Of a DNA stretch of 64,000 bases, positions 56,691 to 64,000 are shown one piece after another. How positions within the stretch are numbered: position 1 is the stretch's first letter; each line of letters begins with the position of its first letter. The notes under the pieces were generated by a model. It saw only the letters and a list, made by a program, of their open reading frames with translations. It was not told the DNA's origin and ran no database searches. Origin of the DNA: Leptoclinus maculatus (lineage: Eukaryota > Chordata > Actinopteri > Perciformes > Stichaeidae); the NCBI GenBank assembly GCA_032191485.1, contig JAVDOI010000004.1, positions 17,733,443 through 17,797,442 of the forward strand, given 5' to 3'. The translations under genes and the position numbers were made by a program.

Positions 56691-59390
56691 CTTCAACAGT
56701 GACCCCATTCACCTTGGCAAAGAAGGCTCATTTAACAAAAGAGAAGGTGGAGGAACTCCACAGGTCTGTGACCAAATTTGTGGTCAAGGGACTGCTTTCT
56801 TTTTCCACTGTGGAATCTCCATGGTTCAGGTAAAAAAAAAAGGGATGTGAAAACAATATTTGTATACAATTCGTCAAAAAGACTAATAAATATCCTCATT
56901 TATTTTATACAGCGAGATGACCACTGTCCTTAATCCTCGCTACCGACCCACATCCAGGGATGATCTGTCCAATACACTAATTCCTGCATGGTACTCTGTT
57001 GAGAAACAGAATGTTATTCAGGAGTTAGCACAAGTTAATAAGGCTGCTATTACATGTGATGGGTGGACCAGTGTGGCACAGGACCACTATTTAACAGTTA
57101 CTGTACACTACACCAGTCATGGCCACATTAAGCAGAAGGTGCTAAACACCAAAGCTGTGTATGAGTCACAGACAGGCCTGGTGGTGGCAGACGAGATAAA
57201 TAGTATTCTGGTGGAATTCTCTCTGAACACAAAAGTTGTAGCTGCCACAGTAGACAACGCCAGCAATATGGATGTCGCACTGAAGACATTGAAGTTTTTA
57301 AAGGTGGGGTGCTTCGCCCATACCCTGAACCTGGCAGCACAGAAGGTTTACAGCATCAGTGGCGTTACAAAGTGGTGTGCCAAACTTCGAGCTGTCGTGG
57401 TGTGGCTGAAGAGGTCCACCATGGCCAAAACCGTCCTGCAGGAGAAGCAGCGACTTCTCGTTAAGTTAAGTAGCGTAGCCTTATAAATCTAAAAAAATAT
57501 GTTTGTTTCAAACATCTTCAGCAGTGTAGATTGTAAATCAAAATGTGTATTTGTGTTTCAGATCTGCCAGAACACAACGTGATTCTGGATGTCAGAACAC
57601 GGTGGAACTCCCTTTTCCTGATGGTGGAGAGGTTTTTGGAGCAGTACCCGGCCATCCAGGCAGCATCACTTGACCAACGACTCAGGAAGCCAATGGAGAA
57701 AGACAGGTGAGTTGATGGATAAGAAGATCAGTTGTTAAACAATAAGTATGTTAAACATAATAATAGTTGATATTTAATTCTTATCTTCATATCTTCTTTT
57801 TAACCCCAGACTGGAAAGGCTCACTGATGACAACTTCCAGAAAGCAAAGGAGTTTGTCAACATCATTAAGTTGTTGTACACCTCAACCCTCTGTGTATCC
57901 AGTGAGAGGTCCCCCACATGTGGCCAAATTCTCCCCATCCTGACTAAGCTGGAGGTGCATTTCAAGGTGGCTGAAGAGGACACTCAGTTTACCAGTGCTG
58001 TGAAAGAGGTCTGGGGAGATCTGTAAAAACAATACCAGGTATTTTCCATTTCCATTCAGAGCCTATGCTTACAAAGAAAGAGGGCAAACCATATACTTTT
58101 TACAGTTAAACACTAAATAGTTTGTCATGTTTTCATTACAGGATGAAGACATTCAGAACTTCCTCCAGGAGGCCACTTTGATGGACCCTCGCTTCAAGGG
58201 CAGACTTGTGTGTGCTGTTGCCTGGGACAGGTTGGAGAAAGCAGCAGTTGGCAGTGCAACAGAACAGGTATTCTATGCTCATCCTTGTTTCCCATGTGTG
58301 CCATCTTACAGTTTCTATGATGAAGTATTGCTATTTATATGTGCAAAATTGTGTCTACAGCTTCCAATGGAAGGCCTTCAGGACATTGAGGAAGATGGAT
58401 CGGATGACCATGAGGACGACAAGGCAGAGAAACATGCAAGTGTCACGGGGCATGGTGGAGGACTCAAACGCAGACCAGGCAGAGTATCGTGAAGGTGGCA
58501 TTTATTAAACACAAACAGAAACGTACCAGAACACAACGGGGAGTCCAAGCAACAGACAAGAGACGAGGGGGTAAATCCAGTAGGAATAGAACAGGACAGG
58601 CAGGCAGACGGGGAGACCGGGAACAGGACGAGCAAAACGGGTAGGCGGGTAGGCAGGAAGCACATGGGGTATGAAGCAATGATCTGGCAGTGAGTGTGTG
58701 TGAGGCAGGGGTTTAAATAGTGGTGAGAACAGGTGAGGGGAGTTGTGCTGATAAGAGGGAAGTGCTTGATTAATGATCCGAGGCAGGTGAAGGGAATTTA
58801 GACTGAGGGAGTGACTGACAGGTGTACTGAATAAACTGATTAGATGAGTGAGGAGGGTGTGGAGCTAGACAAAGAACACAGAAGGCAAAGCCTAATCGTG
58901 ACAGTAAGTCCATAATCATGAAACATCTCAAATTAATGCATTTCTTTTGAAGTTTGTCTAAACACTGCTTTTATGTATTTTTCCTGCCAAGAAGTCAGCC
59001 CTAGAGGAGCTGTTCGAGGATGAGGACCGAGAGCTTCTTCAGGCAACGACCACTAAAGGCAGTGCCCTCTCCATCGCTGAACAGGTCCAGAAAGAGATTG
59101 AGATCTACAAAAGTCTGCCTTCAATCCATTCAGGACAAGACCCTGCAGCCTGGTGGTGGATGAAGCGGGACAGCCTCCCCATATTTTCTGCACTTTCAGA
59201 CACATACCTGTGTGTACAGGCTTCATCGACACCATCTGAGAGGGTTTTCTCCTGTGCAGGACATGCAATTAGTCAGGAGAGGTGTCGTATTTTGCCAGAG
59301 AAGGCAAATATGCTCATATTTCTGCAAAATAATTGCTGTAGTGTGTGTACAGAGTGTGTGTGTGTTTTGCATTTATTTATATTTATTTAA
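56691..59390 (+). pseudogene. hAT transposase (ZBED-like), multi-exon, disrupted
   Basis: Predicted exons: 56691-56829, 56913-57469, 57562-57706, 57810-58038, 58142-58267, 58361 to about 58440, and 58992-59390, joined in phase by GT-AG sites up to the fourth. The protein shows CDGWTS with ATVDNASNM and GCFAHTLNLAAQ (RNase-H-like catalytic core), VRTRWNS, LMDPRFK, and the C-terminal dimerisation block PSERVFSCAGHAIS with RCRILPEKANMLIFLQNN. An in-frame TAA at 58024-58026 ends exon 4 early, and a transposon displaces the donor at 58440. A BED-finger first exon was not found. Confidence 0.85.
58441..58903. mobile_element. 463-bp non-autonomous element nested in the hAT gene
   Basis: Ends TGTCACGGG and CGTGACA are inverted. 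It sits exactly between exon sequence ending CATGCAAG and GTAAGTCC, which looks like the original splice donor. The flanks GCAAG and GTAAG may be an imperfect 5-bp duplication. No ORF with a recognised motif is inside. Confidence 0.7.
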
Positions 59391-60540
59391 GTATATTGTA
59401 AACTGTTAACAGTTAATATATTGTTCATAGTTTGAAGTTAAAAAGTTTGAAGCTGTAGTTTGAAGCCAAGCGTTTTGTATTTATTTATATTTATAGTATA
59501 CTTTAAACAGTTAATATATTGTTAAATTTGAAGAAAAGAATTTGCCTTGGCAATAAAAAAAGCCTTTCTTTAATGTCGTTAAGTATCGGTTCAGGCACCG
59601 TTTAGGCACTGGTATCATTTTAAAAGTATTGTTTTAGCACCGGTATCGGAAAAAACCCAAACGATACCCATCCCTATTCATCACGTTACGTTTTTTCCTC
59701 CTAAATCGCAATAATGACGAACGTTAACAGTCGACAAAGTTCCGCATGCAGTGGACGTTAACTTAACCCAGCAAGTCTGAACTGTAACGGAACATAACGG
59801 AGGGAAATGAAGACGCTGTAGACATCTTAACGCTGATTGGCCAAGACTCGACACGTCACATCAAAGATGTAGGAGCCATTAGGTCTGGGTATTATAAATG
59901 TATATTGGGATCCTACCTCAGGTTGACCACGTGTGGCAGTGTGGAGTATTTGGCAGGTAATTAATATATGGGGCACAGGTGCAACAGACAGGTGATGATG
60001 CATGGGTGACGGGGAGATTGCAAGTTTTTTTTACCGCAAACCAGAAACACCAGAGGGAGACCAGGAAGCTAAGTGCTATCAAAATGTATTATCATCTGAA
60101 CTCTAATTAAACGGGAACCTCACCCAAGTGTGAAAGCCTGGAATCTTTATGTCGAAGCGAGTAAGAAAACACAATCTTCTCGCGCACTCAGCCGAGTGGC
60201 TAGTCCAATCTGAGAAACGCTGGCTCGCCAGTTGACCCCCCCCCCCCCCCCCCCTAAAAAAAGAAAACAAAAAAACTCTTCGGATCCACACGATTCACGT
60301 GGATGACATTTTTTGATTCAAAACGGCGAATTTCGCCGAAAAGTGACAAGTTTGCAGGTATAGCAGGTACTGTAACTGGATCAGGTAAGTATTCATTCTC
60401 ACCCCAGTTTTCATCTCTTACAGATCCTTGGGCTGATCCTCTCTGGATTGAACCAGGTCTTTCAGGCACTTGGACTGAACCTCTCTGTTCTGTTCTGCTC
60501 ATAGGTATCCGTAGCCAATAGCCTCCAGTGCTCTGTTCAT

Positions 60541-61268
60541 TAGGGGTGGGGGAAAAAATCGATACAGCATAGTATCGCGATATTTAGCGTGGCAATATTG
60601 TATCGATACACCACAATACATCAACTTTTTGGTACTAGAAAAATTAAATCAATTGCTTTTTTAGTCCACTAGATGGTGCCGAGTTGTTTTCTGGTGAGGT
60701 CAGCAGAGGTCCCGGGTCAGCGTGATTGGTAGGAAGTTGGTCAAAACAAAGTTGGAGACATCGGAGAAAGAAATCAGAAATGCGCCGTCCGTGTTTAAAT
60801 CAGACGTCTGGACTTATTTTGGATTTTTTAACAAGGAAGGGAAGAAGGACATGGATATGACACATTGATATGACTCATGGATATGACTCCGTCACGGCGT
60901 TTTTTCACAGACACAGCCGTGCCCAAGCTCTACAGAGAAGTGAAGCTTAAAGTTGAGGAATCTTTGAGTACAGCAGTAAGAGTTGCATTAACTTGCGATG
61001 CGTGGACGTCAAGCGCAGTGGATTCCTATGTGACTATAACAGCACAATATCTCACAGAGGACTGGTGACTGCTGTCTCACGTTCTCCAAACTAGAGCAGT
61101 ACACGTAAGTCACACCGGGGCAAACATGACAGACCTGCAAAATGCAGCACGAGAATGGGGGATTGCCGACAAAAACCTGGTGGTTGTAACCGACAGCGCT
61201 TCTAACGTGGGCGTTGCCGGTCAGTTAGTGGGATTCCTGCAGTGGCGGCTGGTTGAACATTTTCTTGG
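60541..61268 (+). pseudogene. Second hAT element, 5' fragment with transposase piece
   Basis: The left terminus TAGGGGTGGGGGAAAAAATC and the following ATCGATACAG / GTATCGATACA phrases are typical of a hAT end. Translation gives FFTDTAVPKLYREVKLKVEE then ALTCDAWTSSAVDSYVTITA and, after a break, VVTDSASNVGVAGQLVGFLQ: the catalytic-core start of a hAT transposase. A stop at about 61066 and loss of everything after 61268 make it dead. Confidence 0.8.
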
Positions 61269-61465
61269 TAGGGCTGTGCCACATCCAATCAATTTCAGCA
61301 AACATCCCAGAATGATTTAATGCAAACAAATTAAGGTATCAAACACGCATTACTACTTTGCAGTTAAATATTTAACATTCATTCCAACACGAAAAAAAGC
61401 AGTAAATAACACTTTGACAAACACGTCAGGACATCTTATTTTAGTCACCCTCACAGGGAATTCAG

Positions 61466-61586
61466 TATAATATAATATATATATCATATAATAATAGTCT
61501 GTATAATATAATAATATATATATCATATAATATTCTGTATAATATAATAATATATATATCATATAATAATATTCACTATAATATAA
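61466..61586. repeat. AT-rich minisatellite
   Basis: About three units of 38-46 bp built from ATAATATATATATCATATAA followed by a CTGTATAATAT-like joint lie in tandem, then an (AC)n tract from about 61587 to 61613 and a CATA run. Confidence 0.8.
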
Positions 61587-61587
61587 A

Positions 61588-61618
<31 letters not shown>

Positions 61619-61894
61619 TACATACATACATATATATAATTATTTATATATAATCCATTCTCAGACAGGTGCTTCATGTCCCTCACTCCCGTAACTGTCC
61701 ATGCTGGATCTGTCCCCGTTGTTTTAAAAAGCTAAATAAGTTATTAGCATGACTGCATCCAGCGAGCCAAACCTGTCTGGTGTACAGCTACTAGAGAAGC
61801 TTCACATGTACTGCTTCTCTGTCCTGCTAGTCTGCTGTCTGATTGTGAGGTCAGGCTGTCTGGGATCAGCTCTTTCAGCTCCGACGAGAACGCG

Positions 61895-61928
61895 CAGCTT
61901 GGGGCAGAACGAAATCTGCCCCAAGCTG
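61895..61928. repeat. 14-bp perfect hairpin
   Basis: CAGCTTGGGGCAGA (61895-61908) is followed by the loop ACGAAA and the perfect complement TCTGCCCCAAGCTG (61915-61928). The phrase TTTGGGGCAGA recurs at about 62030. Its function is unknown; it may be an end of a DNA element. Confidence 0.8.
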
Positions 61929-62572
61929 AATCTATTTGAGGACGCTGATTGGCTAAATTGTATGTCACTCATTTATATCTTTAGTCAGCATTAAAGCATC
62001 ATTGGCTAAACTGCTTCATAGACCCGCCTCTTTGGGGCAGATTCTCCAGCGCCCCAGTCAGCTGAGACGTGCACACGCAGAGAGGACCTGCAGACAGGCA
62101 GAGAGGACGTGCAGGAAAAGCATATATTTACCGCAGATATCATATTTTACACATATTACTGGGTGATTCCATGTTTCAAAAACACAAATATTGTCAATTT
62201 GTATAGTTGAGGTGACGACTACAACGAGGGCGTAATAGCCCTGTTCCAACGAAATGCTTACACTGAACTGTAAATGAATGATGATTCGTATGTCGAAAAT
62301 TTAGAGAATAGACAAAATATATAACTTTCAATATAATCCATATACGAAGGCCTTTGATTTATATTCATCATGTATTGTTTTGTTATGCATTACACATGTT
62401 TCTTTACACATTACACCACATTCAAAAATACACATTTATTTCTATGTATGTTTTGTATTTCATGTATGTCTGGACATTTATTCAATTTTATAGGAGGAGA
62501 AAGCTGAACGTTTTTGATTATTTGTTTATGCATTTGATTTTATTATTTGTTTATACAATAGTATAAAGAGGT

Positions 62573-63146
62573 GTGTTATGTTGGGTCAGAAAATCTGAAT
62601 GAATATCATATGTGTGCTTTGGTGTCCTCATGAGAAGGTTCCTGACCTGCCTATGGTGAACTTGCTCTGACATTAGACTCAGCGACTGATAAGTCTATCA
62701 AAGTGTCGAAGGCCTGCTGAGGGAGGGAGCTCCCTCGGCACCAGGTCCTAAATCGGAATGACAACAAGGATTGTGGAGGCGCTGAAGATGTTGTGAGAAC
62801 GTCCTGATTGCGAGGAGACGACCTTAGTGCCAGGGCAGACGCTTAAGTGAAGTAACAGATACACTTCACTGAAGCGGGACGTGAACGCGATTTATGTGCG
62901 TCACCTCGGGTGACGAAGAACTCAACTTGAAACAACCCATGTACCAATCATTGTGATTGTTTTACTACCCATGACCAATCATATGCAGTTGTTTTGCAGT
63001 GTATATGCAAGTGGCTCAGAGTTAGACCTCTGAGCAATCCTGACATATTGTACGTATGTGATCAGCCTTACTCCTTCTTGTGCGCAAAGAATAAATGTCC
63101 TGTGATTAATGATTTTCAACCGGTCTTGAGTGAATTTTTCTATCAA
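62573..63146 (+). mobile_element. Possible solo LTR of a retroelement
   Basis: The stretch begins TGTTATGTTGGGTCAG and ends TTTTTCTATCA, fitting TG...CA ends. It has AATAAA at 63090-63095 after a TATA-like phrase near 63000, the order expected of an LTR. No internal coding region or second LTR is seen and no target duplication was confirmed. Other explanations are open. Confidence 0.3.
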
Positions 63147-63301
63147 TACTATAAAAGCAAAATATAGAATTAAAACCAGTTGTACACAGGTAAAGAGCCT
63201 AAATAAATTACTGTACATCAAGTTCTGCACAGAAAAATTTATAAAATTAAAAGGTAAATAGTAAATCAATACAAAAGTGAACAGGTAACTTAACAAGTGA
63301 G

Positions 63302-63413
63302 TAGCCTACTTACTTCTCTTTTACTGTACCTTGGCCAGTGGCATGGTAGCCTACTTATTTCTCTCTTACATTGGCCAGTGGCATGGTAGGCCACATAGTT
63401 CTATATTACAGTG
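63302..63413. repeat. 40-45-bp tandem repeat
   Basis: The phrases GTAGCCTACTTA and TTGGCCAGTGGCATGGTA repeat, giving two full units and a partial third. It lies just downstream of the stop of the hAT frame that follows on the minus strand. Confidence 0.85.
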
Positions 63414-64000
63414 GTAAGTGTCTCATACAGGTTCACACTGACATCTTTATGACATAATAATCCTTCCATTTTGCCTTTAAGAACAACTAACTTTTCAAAT
63501 ATTTCTGGTGTTAACCACCTCCTGTGCAGATGGAATATTATTCCTGCAAACGAGAACAGTCTCTCAACCGGAGCTGAAGAGGGGAGGGTTGTGTTAAATC
63601 GAACAAAAAGGAGCTTGATAAGTGGGTACTGCTGAAGAGAAAGCAGGTCTTTTCTGGTGTCCTCCAGAAAACGAAGGGTCTCTAACTCAGCTTTGCTGTG
63701 GCTTGTGATCTCCTGTCTTTCCTGGACTTGAGTTTCTTCAGCTGAGAAAACAAAGAAGTCATCTTCCTCATCATTTTGGAGGTTGGAGGAAGCCGTTTCA
63801 CTCTCTGCCACCAGGCCAAGATCTTCAGCTGAGTGGAGCATAAGCTGGTGGATTCGCCTCCTTTCTCCTGACAATCGTGGTGGTAGCCAGCACATTTTGA
63901 AGAATGGGTGAGTGACTGTTGCCAAGATGGCTTCGTTCACATCCGTCTTCAACTCCAAATAACTACTGAACCTTTTCTCAAAACCTACCAAGATGGCTTG
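63401..64000 (-). pseudogene. hAT transposase C-terminal part (runs off the window)
   Basis: The minus-strand frame is open from the window edge (QAILVGFEKRFSSYLELKTD) to the stop at 63401, over 195 residues. It shows VTHPFFKMCWLP (the usual hAT late-core phrase), an acidic linker (NDEEDDFFVFS) and the dimerisation block LPSSAPVERLFSFAGIIF then RRWLTPEIFEKLVVLKG. It differs from both hAT elements to the left. The reading frame is unbroken, so it could be part of an intact transposase gene; I class it as partial since the 5' part and the element ends are outside. Confidence 0.8.

Larger units (their letters stand above)
56361..59678 (+). mobile_element. hAT transposon, 3.3 kb, with 8-bp target duplication
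   Basis: The left end TAGGGTTGGGTACCGAAA mirrors the right end (ATACCCATCCCTA), with imperfect inverted repeats and CCGGTGC in both. TTCATCAC lies directly outside both ends (56353-56360 and 59679-59686). The related repeat at 31.5 kb has TTCATCAC once, uninterrupted, which serves as an empty site. It encodes a spliced hAT transposase, now disrupted, and contains a younger 463-bp insertion. Confidence 0.93.
55455..60358 (-). mobile_element. BED-finger DNA element, copy B, split by a hAT insertion
   Basis: Two pieces (55455-56360 and 59687-60358) are collinear with the element at 30686-31835: shared text includes GTAGCATTCTGGTGTACTCT at the left and GATTCACGTGGATGACAT then GACAAGTTTGCAGGTAT at the right. 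The hAT element at 56361-59678 separates them. The left terminus seen in copy A (first ~95 bp) is missing. Copy B keeps about 165 bp lost in copy A. A C-run then A-run lies at 60236-60270. Confidence 0.8.
61269..62572. other. No gene recognised; simple repeats and a strong hairpin
   Basis: Contains an AT-rich tandem repeat and CA/CATA microsatellites (about 61466-61640) and a 14-bp hairpin (61895-61928). The overlapping ORFs on both strands at 61744-61994 match nothing known. Confidence 0.4.

Overview
The window looks like genomic DNA of a teleost fish. It holds a tandem 5S rRNA array, a complete 23-coding-exon JAK-family kinase gene whose protein is JAK3-like from end to end, and many DNA transposons of fish type (hAT, Tc1/mariner, short non-autonomous elements) alongside LINE and DIRS-like remnants. 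There are no bacterial features. The species was not identified.

Region 1 (1 to about 21.6 kb, all + strand) is the end of a 5S rRNA gene array with a unit of 662-671 bp. Three 5S genes are interrupted after nucleotide 29 by a LINE of the kind known as Mutsu (Tx1 clade, 5S rDNA-specific). Copy 1 (3256-9035) has an ORF1 frameshift and an early ORF2 stop. Copy 2 (10383-16142) has both ORFs open, flanked by an 8-bp duplication of 5S sequence. Copy 3 (from 17481) starts like the others but becomes a mosaic of diverged, decayed relatives. The 5S array ends there.

Region 2 (about 21.6-36.6 kb) is a graveyard of mobile DNA. Further Tx1/Mutsu-like relics, all on + strand, are broken up by later insertions: a 3.2-kb element, a 1150-bp BED-finger element with a 6-bp target duplication, a 737-bp element with a 5-bp duplication, a 651-bp hAT derivative with a perfect 8-bp duplication, a decayed Tc1-like copy and a LINE endonuclease fragment.

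Region 3 (36773-47115, - strand) is the one host protein gene found: jak3, predicted at 1108 residues. Splice sites and reading phase are consistent at every junction, and the kinase and pseudokinase signatures are intact. One intron carries a duplicated repeat.

Region 4 (47.1-64 kb) holds no host gene that I can support. It has a DIRS-like remnant, a complete Tc1-like transposon with an open 346-residue transposase and IR/DR-type ends, a 3.3-kb hAT element with an 8-bp duplication nested in a second copy of the BED-finger repeat and itself hit by a 463-bp element, pieces of two more hAT transposases, a possible LTR and several simple repeats.

Functionally, the 5S units supply ribosomal RNA and also act as the landing site of the site-specific LINE. 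The rest of the window, apart from jak3, is mobile DNA in different states of decay. Its nesting gives a partial order of insertion events.
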